58,983 nt of DNA from CAYPIE01 sp964410665 (GTDB lineage Bacteria; Planctomycetota; Planctomycetia; Gemmatales; Gemmataceae). The notes below the pieces were generated by a model that was given only the letters and a program-made list of their open reading frames with translations, did not search any database and was not told the DNA's origin. The position numbers and the translations under genes are program-made. This document shows positions 18,484 through 27,513 of the stretch, one piece after another (within the stretch, counting starts at the first letter, position 1; each line of letters begins with the position of its first letter). The stretch covers positions 1 to 58,983 of the forward strand of contig CAYPIE010000030.1 in NCBI GenBank assembly GCA_964410665.1, read 5' to 3'.

Positions 18484-19065
18484 ATGCCCATGACAGACCA
18501 GCAGGATCTGACCGAGCTTCTCAACGCCGCGGGAGCAGGGGACGAAGCAGCCAGGAACCGTTTGTTTGCATGTGTTTGTGCGCAACTGGAGGGAATGATT
18601 CGCCAGCAGCGACGCCCAGAGTTGCGTAGCGACCGCTGGGACACCATGGCACTGGTTCAGGACACTTTTGTGCGACTTCTCAAAGGGGGTGAAACCCTGA
18701 CCAAGGGGCGGGCCTATTTCTTCGGGGCGGCGGCGCAAGCCATCAAGCAACTCTTGTGGAAACGGGCGCAGGAACGCCAGCGCGAGAAAAACGCGGGATT
18801 GAGTCACCGCGTTCCAGTGGACGGGTTAGATGAATTCCTCCTGATCGTCGAACGCACGAATCAAGTGGACATTCTCGAGCTTAATGAGGCTTTGGCCGAA
18901 CTCCAAAGGTTTGCCGCGAGGCAACATGAGGTGGTGATGCGTCGTTATTTCCTGGGCCAGCCTTGGAAGGAGATCGCGACTCAATTGGGCGTGTCGGTGT
19001 CCACCGTCGAGCAGGACTGGCGGGCGGCGCGGGCCTGGTTGTACGGACGACTGAAAGGGAGGTAG
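18484..19065 (+). CDS. ECF sigma factor of the kinase-linked planctomycete type
   Basis: A 193-residue sigma factor. Region 2 includes W-D-T-M-A-L-V-Q-D-T-F-V-R-L and G-R-A-Y-F-F-G-A-A-A, typical of the Sig-70_X6 type often found beside serine/threonine kinases in planctomycetes. Region 4 includes R-Q-H-E-V-V-M-R-R-Y-F-L-G and the helix-turn-helix L-G-V-S-V-S-T-V-E-Q-D-W. GGAGG at 18474-18478 sits 5 nt before ATG 18484 (ATG 18490 is an alternative). The stop is followed after 4 nt by the kinase gene, whose ribosome site lies inside this gene's last codons, so the two are translationally coupled. Members of this group lack a classical anti-sigma and are thought to be controlled by the linked kinase, which is an inference here. 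Confidence 0.9.
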   Translation: MPMTDQQDLTELLNAAGAGDEAARNRLFACVCAQLEGMIRQQRRPELRSDRWDTMALVQDTFVRLLKGGETLTKGRAYFFGAAAQAIKQLLWKRAQERQREKNAGLSHRVPVDGLDEFLLIVERTNQVDILELNEALAELQRFAARQHEVVMRRYFLGQPWKEIATQLGVSVSTVEQDWRAARAWLYGRLKGR

Positions 19066-19069
19066 TGCG

Positions 19070-22000
19070 GTGACCGCCGACCGCTGGGAGCAAGTCATGG
19101 CACTTTTCGTGAGGGCAGTCAACTACCCACCTGGCGCGCAGCAAGCCTACCTTCAGGAAGCGTGTCGCGACCCGGAGGTGCGTGGACAGGTGGAAAAACT
19201 CCTTGCAGATCACGCTCGAGCGGAGGGAGACCCCTTCTTGGGGCCGCTGCCGATCGACGACCTCCTCGGCAACAGCTTTGTCAGCGGTCAGACACGCACT
19301 TACAACTTTGGAACTGCTGTACCAGAAGAACTCCCCGACATCCTCCCGAACTTCGGACATTACAGCCAGATCGAATATCTCGCTGCGGGCGGCATGGGGG
19401 TGGTCTACAAGGCGTTTGACCGCAGCCTGGACCGATGGGTGGCGTTGAAGCTGAGTCGCCCCGGCCGCCAGCCGGCTGCCGAGGATGTGCGTCGCATCCA
19501 CCGCGAGGTCCGCACCTTGGCCAAGTGTGATCACCCAAATATCGTGCGAGTGCATAGCGTCGGGCACTACGACGGCCATCCCTGCTTTTCCAACCAGACC
19601 TACTTCACCATGAACTTGGTCCAGGGGGTAGGGCTGGACCAATGTCTTGCCACGTTCATCGAGGCGCCACGCATGGCGGCAGGCCTGCTGGTCAAGGTGG
19701 CACGGGCGGTGGCGCATGCGCATAACCACGGGGTTATGCACCGCGACTTGAAACCTAAAAACATTCTGCTGGATCACGAAGGAGAACCTCAGGTCACCGA
19801 CTTTGGCCTGGCCAAGCAGGTGGTGCCGGATGGGGGGCAAGAATCTCCTCCACCTTGCCCTTCGGGTGAAGCCAGCCAGGAAAGCCAGGGCATGTACGGC
19901 ACGCCCAGCTATATGTCGCCTGAGCAAGTTGACCTGACGCAGGAGGTTACCTTCAAGAGCGACGTCTATGGACTGGGGGCAGTCCTGTATGAGGTCTTAA
20001 CCGGGCGGCCTCCGCACAAGGGGGTCACCCTCCAGGAAACCCTGCAGCAGGTTCGGGCTGCGGCTCCCACACCGCCGCGGCGGTTGAATGCGCACGTTCC
20101 CCGCGACCTCGAAGCGATCTGCCTGAAGTGTCTGGCCAAGAACCCGGACCAACGCTACGCCACGGCGGCCGCGGTCGCCGACGATCTGGAGCATTATCTC
20201 GCAAGGCAACCGGTGCACGCCCGGCCGGTCTGGTTCAACGAACGGCTGGGCAAGTGGGCCCGGCGCCGGCCTGGAGGGGCCGCGCTTGTGGGGTTGACCT
20301 TCCTGGCCCTGGTCGGTTTGCTAACGGTGATCCTGGTCGCCCGGGACCAAAAACAGCGTCAGCTCGCTGGCGAGCGGCACTTGCGTTATGCCGCCGAGAT
20401 GCAGCTGGCCTGGAATGCTCGCAAGCTTGGTCATGCCGAGAAGGTCCGCCGGTTGCTGGAGCGGAACGTTCCGAGCCCAGGCGAGGAGGACTTGCGGGGT
20501 TTCGAATGGTATCACCTCTGGCGCTGGTGTCACGATGATGTCTTTTCTCTCCGCGACCACGACGCGCCAGTATACGGCCTGGCCTTCGCCCCCGACGGCG
20601 ATACCCTGGCGACGGCCAGTGCGGACGGTGTCATTCATTTGTGGGATGCCACCACCGGGGAGAGCAAGGGGCACTGGCAGGGGCACGGGAAGATCATCTT
20701 TGCCCTGGCCTTTTCTCCCGATGGTAAGGCCCTGGTCAGCGGGGGGGCGGACGGCCAGGTCAAACGGTGGGACTTGAACGGCAACATCATCGGAGCCCCT
20801 TTTGACATCGACGCGGACATCACCGGCCTGGCCTACAGTCCGGACGCCCAGAAGCTGGCCGTGAGCAGCCACCTCGGGACGGTGACCTTATTAAAGGTGA
20901 AGAACTGGAAACGCGAGCGAGTGCTTGAGCAGGACGTTCTGGGCAAGGATCCCTGGCTAGTTTCGGTCGCGTTTGCTCCTGACGGCAGGCACGTTGCCGC
21001 CGGTGACGTGAAAGGGACGGTCTTCGTCTGGGACCTATGGACCGAGCAGACTCGCATCAAACCCGTACTCAGCAAACCCCTGCACGACGACTGGGTCTGG
21101 TCGGTGGCCTTTTCGCCTCACCGGAACCTGCTGGCTTCAGGTAGCTTTGACAACAAGGTGGTCTTGCTGGATCTGGGCACGGGGGAGCCGGACGACCCAA
21201 TCCACGGGAAGAACCGGGAAGGGCTATCGGTCTGCTTCTCCCCCGACGGTGAGCAGTTGGCCATCGGTGGCCGGGAAGGAACCATCCTGATTTGGGATGT
21301 CGGGAAGCGTGAAGCGATTGACACCATCCCCGGACATTCAAGCCTCATCAACGGGATATGCTTCTCGCCGAATGGCCGTACCCTGGCCAGCGCCAGTGCC
21401 GACACCACGGTCAATCTGTGGAGCCTGCCGACCGAGGAACGCCCGACCTGCCGCTTTGTCGGTAAGAAGGGGCCAGTCGCACCGAGTCGCGTCGAGCTCT
21501 TGGGAGCAACCGGGCCTTTGCATGCTGCCGTCTTCGCGGCCGACGGCGAGTGGATCGTCAGCGGCGGGAAAGGGGCGGACCATCGCGGCGAGCTCCTTAT
21601 TTGGCACTCGACCACCGGGGAGCTGCTACACCGCGCAGCGGCGGTCGGTGGTGCCATCAACGATCTTGCGTTTGATCCCCGACATCAGCGGTTCGCCGCG
21701 GCGGTCGACGACGGAACCGTCCTGGTTTGGGATCTTCGCAGCCCCAACCGGCCGCTGCCCGAGCCACGCAAGCTGCGCGGCCAAGACGGCCATACCGGGT
21801 CCGTCACCTCTGTGGCCTTCCGCGGAGACGGAACGCTGCTAGCCTCCGGCGCTCTGGACCGGACTGTCAAACTCTGGAACCTGCGGACTGAGGAATGTTT
21901 GAGGACGCTTGAACACTCCGATGGAGTTCGCAGCGTGGCCTTTCGACAGGATGGCGACCTGTTCGCCTTGAGTGCCGACACGACCATCACACTGTATGAC

Positions 22001-22426
22001 ATGCAGCGGGTGCTGGATGCCTCGATAGAAACAACCCTCAAGGGCCATCGCGACTGGGTCAACGGCCTGACCTTTTCCCCAGACGGCAACACGCTTGCAA
22101 GCGTCGGCGATGACTTGCTGGTCAAGGTGTGGGACGTGCGGCAGCGGAGCCTGATACAGACACTCGAAGGGCACAACGGGTTTGTCTGGGCGGCGACCTT
22201 CACACCCGATGGAGAAACCTTGGCGACCGCCGGCGATGACCTGGCGGTGAATCTTTGGGACCTGAGCATCGGTCAGCCTCGCATCCGCATGGACGGCCAT
22301 ACCCGGTTGATCCGGGCCGTCGCCTTTGACAAACAACAGACCATGATGATTACCGCCGGCGAAGACGGTAAAGTCCTCCTGTGGCGCGCGGCTACTAAAG
22401 ATCAGGCGGGCCCTGGTGGCAAATGA
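19070..22426 (+). CDS. Ser/Thr protein kinase with two WD40 propellers
   Basis: An 1118-residue receptor-like kinase. The kinase domain spans about residues 97-380 with A-A-G-G-M-G-V-V-Y-K-A, Lys127 (V-A-L-K), M-H-R-D-L-K-P-K-N (Asp226), D-F-G 244-246 and G-T-P-S-Y-M-S-P-E-Q 277-286; all catalytic residues are present. One membrane helix lies at about 402-424. The rest holds fourteen WD40 units (patterns F-S-P-D-G ... L-A-S-A-S-A-D ... L-W-D), which fits two seven-bladed propellers outside the cytoplasm. The GTG start at 19070 has AAAGGGAGG seven bases upstream. It forms an operon with the sigma factor and probably phosphorylates it or its controllers in response to a ligand bound by the propellers; this is inferred. 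A short N-terminal helical region (1-95) with R-W-E-Q-V precedes the kinase. Confidence 0.93.
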   Translation: MTADRWEQVMALFVRAVNYPPGAQQAYLQEACRDPEVRGQVEKLLADHARAEGDPFLGPLPIDDLLGNSFVSGQTRTYNFGTAVPEELPDILPNFGHYSQIEYLAAGGMGVVYKAFDRSLDRWVALKLSRPGRQPAAEDVRRIHREVRTLAKCDHPNIVRVHSVGHYDGHPCFSNQTYFTMNLVQGVGLDQCLATFIEAPRMAAGLLVKVARAVAHAHNHGVMHRDLKPKNILLDHEGEPQVTDFGLAKQVVPDGGQESPPPCPSGEASQESQGMYGTPSYMSPEQVDLTQEVTFKSDVYGLGAVLYEVLTGRPPHKGVTLQETLQQVRAAAPTPPRRLNAHVPRDLEAICLKCLAKNPDQRYATAAAVADDLEHYLARQPVHARPVWFNERLGKWARRRPGGAALVGLTFLALVGLLTVILVARDQKQRQLAGERHLRYAAEMQLAWNARKLGHAEKVRRLLERNVPSPGEEDLRGFEWYHLWRWCHDDVFSLRDHDAPVYGLAFAPDGDTLATASADGVIHLWDATTGESKGHWQGHGKIIFALAFSPDGKALVSGGADGQVKRWDLNGNIIGAPFDIDADITGLAYSPDAQKLAVSSHLGTVTLLKVKNWKRERVLEQDVLGKDPWLVSVAFAPDGRHVAAGDVKGTVFVWDLWTEQTRIKPVLSKPLHDDWVWSVAFSPHRNLLASGSFDNKVVLLDLGTGEPDDPIHGKNREGLSVCFSPDGEQLAIGGREGTILIWDVGKREAIDTIPGHSSLINGICFSPNGRTLASASADTTVNLWSLPTEERPTCRFVGKKGPVAPSRVELLGATGPLHAAVFAADGEWIVSGGKGADHRGELLIWHSTTGELLHRAAAVGGAINDLAFDPRHQRFAAAVDDGTVLVWDLRSPNRPLPEPRKLRGQDGHTGSVTSVAFRGDGTLLASGALDRTVKLWNLRTEECLRTLEHSDGVRSVAFRQDGDLFALSADTTITLYDMQRVLDASIETTLKGHRDWVNGLTFSPDGNTLASVGDDLLVKVWDVRQRSLIQTLEGHNGFVWAATFTPDGETLATAGDDLAVNLWDLSIGQPRIRMDGHTRLIRAVAFDKQQTMMITAGEDGKVLLWRAATKDQAGPGGK

Positions 22427-23040
22427 ACTGTTGGGGGCTCCGGATCTTCCGACTCGGTTCAGCAAAGCCGCGAACCGGATCCGGCCGAAGGTGTCTTGGA
22501 GGATTATTCAGGCCGATGGTTGGCAGAGTGTGATTCGTTTTCAGAAACAGAACCGTGCAACCTTGGTGGTGAACCCCGGATGATAGATTCCCGAGCAGAT
22601 CACCATGCAAGTGAATAGTCGGGTGTGGTCGATCGGAGGTAACGCTCCAAGTTAGACCAGCAAGGAAACCCGATTGACAACGTTTTTATACACTTCATTG
22701 AACGCATCCAACAGGTGTCTACTTCGCATCAACCCGGCTACGCCGCGTTGATGGAATCGGCACTTGTCTACCTGGATGCCGAAGTTGAGCAGTGGTGGGC
22801 GGCGGGCATCCTGGAATCAACCGCCGGTAGCATTCCGCCGAAGTTTACCGGAGACACTCGGGTTGCGATCAACGGTTGGAAAATTGGCGTGGATACCAGC
22901 GGCTCTACCTGGCGGCGTTACCACATTCTTTACAAATGAGTCCGCCGTGGCATTCCGGTCCAGATAGGGGGAAAGCCCGGACAGTGACAACAGCGAGACC
23001 CAACCGGAATTTCGCACCACAAACTAGGACTAGTGACCGC
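22427..23040. other. Gene-poor region with one doubtful small reading frame
   Basis: No confident gene lies in these 614 bp. A 74-codon frame starting with GTG (22715-22939, plus strand) encodes Y-L-D-A-E-V-E-Q-W-W-A-A-G and ends in Y-H-I-L-Y-K. It has protein-like composition but no clear ribosome site, and could be a real small gene or a remnant. The right-hand end contains the repeat at 22955-23035. Confidence 0.4.
22955..23035 (+). repeat. IS-end-like repeat, copy A
   Basis: About 81 bp that align with 32178-32258. Shared blocks include TAGNGGGAAA, GGAATTTC, CAAACTAGGAC and AGT in the same order, with a few substitutions and small indels. The other copy follows a decayed transposase end, so this is likely an orphan right end of the same element. 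Confidence 0.6.
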
Positions 23041-23814
23041 CTACACTTCCGGGCCAGTTCTTGAGCGTGGCGAGCCCGGCGTGCCGGACGGATGGCCGCT
23101 TTTGGTGTACCCCTCGCGGATCATCGTGATCGCTTCGTCGATCGAGTCGGTGGCCCGGACCAACTCCAGGTCCTCAGGCGAGATGGTTTCCTCGGCGACC
23201 AGAGACTGTTCGATGAATTGTCGGATGTTCCCCCAGAAGTCCTGCCCCATGGCCACAACCGGAAACTTCTCTACCTTGCCGGTCTGGATGAGAGTCAGCG
23301 TCTCGAACAGCTCGTCCAAGGTGCCGAACCCGCCGGGCATGACCACGAACGCTGACGAGTTTTTCAGCAGCATCACCTTGCGGACGAAGAAGTAGTCGAA
23401 TTCCACGAACAGGTCCAGGTAGGGGTTTGGCTCCTGCTCGTGGGGGAGTTGGATGTTACAGCCGAGGCTTAGCCCGCCGGCCTCCTTCGCGCCGCGGTTG
23501 GCGGCCTCCATGATCCCCGGGCCGCCGCCGGTCATGACGGCGTACCCCTCGTCAACCAGCCGTTTGCCGAGTTCCCGGGCCATTTCGTAGTAACGGTGGC
23601 CATCGGGGAACCGAGCCGAGCCGAAGACGGTGACACACGGCTCCTTGAAGGTCAACGTTTCGAAGCCGCGAAGGAACTCCAAGAAGATGCGGATGACCCG
23701 CTCGCGGTCGGTGGACCGGTCACCCCGACGAGCCAAGAACGATTTCTCCACCTCATTGACTTGGTCCAGCAGGCTTGTGTGCGCCTCGGGCTTGGAAACC
23801 TTCGGTTTACTCAT
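23041..23814 (-). CDS. LOG/TIGR00730 family Rossmann-fold protein
   Basis: A 257-residue protein of the LOG ('lysine decarboxylase'-like) family. The substrate-binding motifs G-G-G-P-G-I-M-E-A and P-G-G-F-G-T-L-D-E-L are intact. The best-known family members release free cytokinin-type bases from nucleotide monophosphates; in bacteria many act as nucleotide phosphoribohydrolases. The C-terminal 25 residues are basic and low complexity. ATG 23814 begins M-S-K-P-K-V; the usual core starts near residue 55. It lies downstream of the V-ATPase operon on the same strand with a 141-bp gap, so co-transcription is possible but not shown. The end abuts the IS-like repeat. Confidence 0.85.
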   Translation of the reverse strand: MSKPKVSKPEAHTSLLDQVNEVEKSFLARRGDRSTDRERVIRIFLEFLRGFETLTFKEPCVTVFGSARFPDGHRYYEMARELGKRLVDEGYAVMTGGGPGIMEAANRGAKEAGGLSLGCNIQLPHEQEPNPYLDLFVEFDYFFVRKVMLLKNSSAFVVMPGGFGTLDELFETLTLIQTGKVEKFPVVAMGQDFWGNIRQFIEQSLVAEETISPEDLELVRATDSIDEAITMIREGYTKSGHPSGTPGSPRSRTGPEV

Positions 23815-23955
23815 GATTCACCTTCCACGGTCCCGCCGTCGCGGACCAGATCAAGACGTGGCTTGCGATCACCGACTCCTTATCCGATGCCATCACGTAA
23901 ACCTGCATGGAGGAACGCACTGGCAGTGGGACAGCTTCGAATCGATCGGCATAGC

Positions 23956-25734
23956 TCAGGAAGCCTGAGCGAGCAGCTGTTCGATCTCGGCGAGGTATTT
24001 CTGGAACACGTCGGAGTCACTCTCGGAATAGTTCAAGTTCTTGAACGCTCCGGTCAGCCGAGTGAAAAAGTCACGAACATCTTCCTTCTCAGGAAAATGG
24101 TAAGGCCGATCGACACACCGCACGACCAGATTGAGCATCCGTCGCTGACGGGCCATCGGGACGGCGACGTCCACCGGGTCGAAAGCATCCTGCTGTAGGT
24201 AAACCATGTCGACGAAGGTGGCTTTCTGCTCAGTCAGAAAATCCTCTGGAGTTACCCCTTCCTCGCCGGTGACTTGCATCATCTGGCGGACTGTCTCCCC
24301 CTCGTGGAGCAGCTCGGTCAGCCGGGCCACCAGGTCGGTCCAACCCGGCTGGACGTGCTCCTCGAGGTAGGACTCCAGCTGGTCGGTGTAGCGCGACCAG
24401 GACAGCAGTGGGTCGACGGCCGGGTAGAATCGCTTGTATGCCCGGTCGTAGGACAACCCCAGGAACGTCTTGACCGTACCCAGGGTGGCCTGGGTGACCG
24501 GTTCCTCGAAGTTCCCGCCGGCCGGAGAGACGGTCCCGATCATGGTTAGGCTGCCAGTCCCACCGTCGCGGGTGGTTACCACGCCGGCCCGCTCGTAGGC
24601 CCCCTTGATGGAGGAGTCCAGATAGGCCGGGTAGGCTTCGTCACCCGGGATTTCTTCCAATCGCCCTGACGTCTCGCGCATCGCCTGGGCCCATCGCGAG
24701 GTGGAGTCAGCGATCAGCAGCACGGCATAGCCCATCTGGCGGTAGTACTCGCCGAGCGTGATGCCGGTGTAGATCGACGATTCCCGAGCCGCAACCGGCA
24801 TCGACGAGGTGTTGGCGATGATAATCGTGCGGTCGATCAGCGAGCCGCCGCGCGGGTCCGCCATCTGCGTAAACGTCTCGATTGTCTCGGCCACCTCGCT
24901 GGCCCGCTCGCCACAGGCTACGACGATGGTGATGTCCGCCGAGGAGTAGCGCGAGATCAACCCTTGCAAGACTGTCTTGCCGGCCCCGAACGGTCCAGGG
25001 ATGCACGCCGTGCCCCCCTTGGGTATGGGGAAGAAGGTGTCGATCAAGCGCAATTGGGTCTGGAGCAACTCCTGGGGATAGCGTCGGGTTACCAGGCCCC
25101 GGCGGGTCATCACTTCGGACATCGGCTTGCGGACCGGCCAGGTCTGCCGAATAGTCAGCTCACGCTCGCGGCCGACCGAGTCGCGCACCCGAGCAATGGG
25201 CTCCTCAACGGTAAACTCTCCTTCTCGGATAGTCAGGACTTCCAGCTCGTCGCGTTCGCCGAAGGGTGCCATGATCTTGTGCACGAAGCGGCTTTCTGGC
25301 ACTCCGCCGAGCACGTCGCCGGCATTCACCCGGTCGCCGGCGCGCACGGCCGGGGTGAACGTCCACTTGCGGTGGGTGTCCAGAGCGGAGATCTCCCGGC
25401 CTCGCTTCATGAAGAAGCCGTCGAGTTCGGCCAGTTTCTCCAGTGGGTTCTGCAAACCGTCGTAGACGTTGCCAAGCAGCCCCGGCCCGAGGGTGATCGA
25501 CAGCATCCGGCCGCTCAGCTCGACAGGGTCTCCGACCCTCACCCCCAGGGTGTCCTCGAACACCTGCACCTCGGCGACATTCCCGGAGATGCGGAGTACC
25601 TCGGCCTTGAGCCGCTCTTCCCCGTGCACGATGTAGACGACCTCGTTCTTAACGAGGGGCGCGTCCGGGGAGGTGATCGAAACGATATTCCCGTTAACCC
25701 CGGTCACCCGGGCCGAAGAGGTCGCTGTGCTCAC
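23956..25734 (-). CDS. atpA: V-type ATPase catalytic subunit A
   Basis: A 592-residue catalytic subunit of the V/A-type ATPase. The Walker A loop is G-P-F-G-A-G-K-T; Walker B and arginine-finger regions follow (L-L-I-A-D-S-T-S-R-W-A). The non-homologous insert typical of A subunits lies around residues 115-190. Together with subunit B it forms the ATP-hydrolysing or -synthesising head in the cytoplasm. The GTG start at 25734 has GGAGG six bases upstream and lies 41 nt inside the end of the DUF2764 gene, giving strong coupling. It is the last gene of the operon, an unusual place: in chlamydiae it precedes B. A 141-bp gap follows. Confidence 0.95.
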   Translation of the reverse strand: MSTATSSARVTGVNGNIVSITSPDAPLVKNEVVYIVHGEERLKAEVLRISGNVAEVQVFEDTLGVRVGDPVELSGRMLSITLGPGLLGNVYDGLQNPLEKLAELDGFFMKRGREISALDTHRKWTFTPAVRAGDRVNAGDVLGGVPESRFVHKIMAPFGERDELEVLTIREGEFTVEEPIARVRDSVGRERELTIRQTWPVRKPMSEVMTRRGLVTRRYPQELLQTQLRLIDTFFPIPKGGTACIPGPFGAGKTVLQGLISRYSSADITIVVACGERASEVAETIETFTQMADPRGGSLIDRTIIIANTSSMPVAARESSIYTGITLGEYYRQMGYAVLLIADSTSRWAQAMRETSGRLEEIPGDEAYPAYLDSSIKGAYERAGVVTTRDGGTGSLTMIGTVSPAGGNFEEPVTQATLGTVKTFLGLSYDRAYKRFYPAVDPLLSWSRYTDQLESYLEEHVQPGWTDLVARLTELLHEGETVRQMMQVTGEEGVTPEDFLTEQKATFVDMVYLQQDAFDPVDVAVPMARQRRMLNLVVRCVDRPYHFPEKEDVRDFFTRLTGAFKNLNYSESDSDVFQKYLAEIEQLLAQAS

Positions 25735-26374
25735 CCATTGCCTCCGTCACCAGTTGTTCGAATCGTTCGCGGCCGCGCCCCAGGTCGAGGTTGGCCCAGC
25801 GCATGACCGCGTCGCGCTTGGCCAAGTAGATGACCAGCGATTCGAACGAGAAGTAATTCACCCGCTGGGCCAACGCCTCGAAGCGGTCCCAGACCACCCC
25901 GAGGATGGCCCGCTCGGCCTCGAGTGGGTCGCCGCGCTCCAACAGGCGGGCCACTCCCGACAGCCAGCGGAGTCGGTACCCCAGGCCGAACAGGGGTCGA
26001 CTCCAGTTTCGCCGGACCGTCTCGCCCCACTCCCCGAAGGTCGGGGGTGGGCCGAGGCTGCGAGCCTGTCGCCGCAAGGCGCTGACGATCAACCGCACTT
26101 CCAACCGCGATGTGATCACCCCCCGTATGACGGGGTTGTGGACGTCACGCACTAACTCCTCGAACGCTCCGACGATTTCCTCATCCGTGCGTTCCAGCGG
26201 TTGCCGGTCCCAGAGCAGGGAGTCAGCGATTTGCTCCAGGAGGGCTTGGTCCTCCTCACCGATCAGCGACCATCGTCCGCGCAACCGCTGCAGGGTAATC
26301 GGAGCAGGACCTGCGTCGAAGCGGCTCGGTAGGGCCGGGAGGCTGGCCATCAGCATGTAGTAGTCGCCGGACAT
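25694..26374 (-). CDS. DUF2764 family protein, V-ATPase associated
   Basis: A 226-residue protein beginning M-S-G-D-Y-Y-M-L-M-A-S-L-P-A-L, the DUF2764 signature. In chlamydiae this family is encoded between the V-ATPase E and A genes, as here. It is all-helical with many Arg/Glu residues and no membrane segment. A stand-in for subunit C (the rotor-stalk cap) is a reasonable idea because no C-subunit gene is seen in the operon, but this is inference. It starts 6 nt after subunit E and overlaps subunit A by 41 nt. Confidence 0.8.
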   Translation of the reverse strand: MSGDYYMLMASLPALPSRFDAGPAPITLQRLRGRWSLIGEEDQALLEQIADSLLWDRQPLERTDEEIVGAFEELVRDVHNPVIRGVITSRLEVRLIVSALRRQARSLGPPPTFGEWGETVRRNWSRPLFGLGYRLRWLSGVARLLERGDPLEAERAILGVVWDRFEALAQRVNYFSFESLVIYLAKRDAVMRWANLDLGRGRERFEQLVTEAMGEHSDLFGPGDRG

Positions 26375-26380
26375 GATGGT

Positions 26381-27049
26381 TCAGGATTCGATCCCCTCCA
26401 TCAGCGCCCGGAACCGAGGCAGTAGGTAGCGGTAGAGCAACTCGCCCACGGCCTCGTCGGTCAGGTCGATCTGGATGTCGTCCTCGACCACCCGGACGGT
26501 TAGGCCTTGGGCGTGGTCGCCTGCACCGAAGGTCAACCCCTCGCGCAGCGTCTCCGCGGACAGTGCCGCGACGAACCGGCCCAGCTCGCCCTGCCGCCAT
26601 TCGTCGGGGTCGCGGCGTATCCGGTCGATTTCGACCGGGGGCACGGGCAGTTGGACCTCGAGAAGTTGTTCTTCCGACTCTGGCAGGGACTTCAGCGCAA
26701 CTACCAGGATCATCCGCTTGAGGAACTCGGGATCCTCGATAGCCTGGCCAACCAGGCGGCGGAGGCGTGCCTGGAACCTGCCGGCCACCTCCTCGCGGAG
26801 GGTCAGTACTGCGTCGCGCACGGCTTGCCGGACCGCCTCCTCGCCGGCTTTGCGAGTGCGATCCGCCTCGAGGTAGGCCTCTTCGAGGATGGTTTCAGCC
26901 TGGCGACGGGCCTCGGCAACGGTCCGGTCTGCCTCGCGCTGCGTGTCCGCGAGCAGGGCCTTCGCCTGTTCCTCGCCTGCCGTCACCCCCTCCGCCTTGA
27001 GGCGTTCGATCAGCCCCTGCACCCCGGTTGACTGGGTCGGTTCGGCCAT
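26381..27049 (-). CDS. atpE: V-type ATPase peripheral stalk subunit E
   Basis: A 222-residue protein. Residues 20-110 form a long charged Ala/Glu/Arg-rich helix (Q-A-K-A-L-L-A-D-T-Q-R-E-A-D and similar), the coiled coil of the peripheral stalk. The C-terminal domain caps the head. ATG 27049 (M-A-E-P-T-Q) is preceded by GGGAG with eight bases between. The longer frame reaching 27409 overlaps subunit K and is not used. It lies 14 nt after K and 6 nt before DUF2764. Subunit G, the usual coiled-coil partner, is not found in the operon. Confidence 0.85.
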   Translation of the reverse strand: MAEPTQSTGVQGLIERLKAEGVTAGEEQAKALLADTQREADRTVAEARRQAETILEEAYLEADRTRKAGEEAVRQAVRDAVLTLREEVAGRFQARLRRLVGQAIEDPEFLKRMILVVALKSLPESEEQLLEVQLPVPPVEIDRIRRDPDEWRQGELGRFVAALSAETLREGLTFGAGDHAQGLTVRVVEDDIQIDLTDEAVGELLYRYLLPRFRALMEGIES

Positions 27050-27063
27050 GCTTATCACTCCCC

Positions 27064-27513
27064 TCAAGACTTTGGGATCGAACCGGCGATCACCAGGGCG
27101 AACACAAACGCGAACACCGCGAACCCTTCGACCACGGCCGCCGGAGTGACCGACAGGCCGAAGATCTCGGGCTTGGACTTGCTGGCGTTGATCGCCGAGG
27201 CACACCCCGCCCCCTGGTAGATCGCGGAGACCAGCAGGGCCAACGCCACCAGAGCACCTACCGCGAATAAGGCCGGGGCGTTGCCTGTCGTCACCGGTCG
27301 GTTGAGGGTGAACATCAGCACGATGCCATAGATGGTCTGTGAGGAGGGCAGCAGCGACACGCCGACGTAGCGCCCGTAGCCGGATTCGATCTCGAGCATG
27401 GCACCGCAAGCCGCCTGGCCGGCGCGGGTCACGCCAATCATACTCCCGATTGCCCCCAGGGCCACCGGGCCAAAGATGCCCGCCCAGCCCAGGAGGATCA
27501 ACAAGTTGTCCAT
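27064..27513 (-). CDS. atpK: V-type ATPase proteolipid subunit K
   Basis: A 149-residue membrane-ring subunit with four helices, the duplicated-hairpin form. The ion-binding carboxylate is Glu129 (A-V-V-E-G-F). Residues P56-S57-S58-Q59 and Gln100 (I-Y-Q-G) correspond to ligands of the sodium-binding Enterococcus hirae ring (Thr64, Gln65, Gln110, Glu139 there). Only one carboxylate per four helices is present, as in V-type rings, which lowers the ion-to-ATP ratio. This suggests sodium may be the coupling ion, or protons with a related site; untested. It begins one base after subunit I ends. Confidence 0.88.
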   Translation of the reverse strand: MDNLLILLGWAGIFGPVALGAIGSMIGVTRAGQAACGAMLEIESGYGRYVGVSLLPSSQTIYGIVLMFTLNRPVTTGNAPALFAVGALVALALLVSAIYQGAGCASAINASKSKPEIFGLSVTPAAVVEGFAVFAFVFALVIAGSIPKS

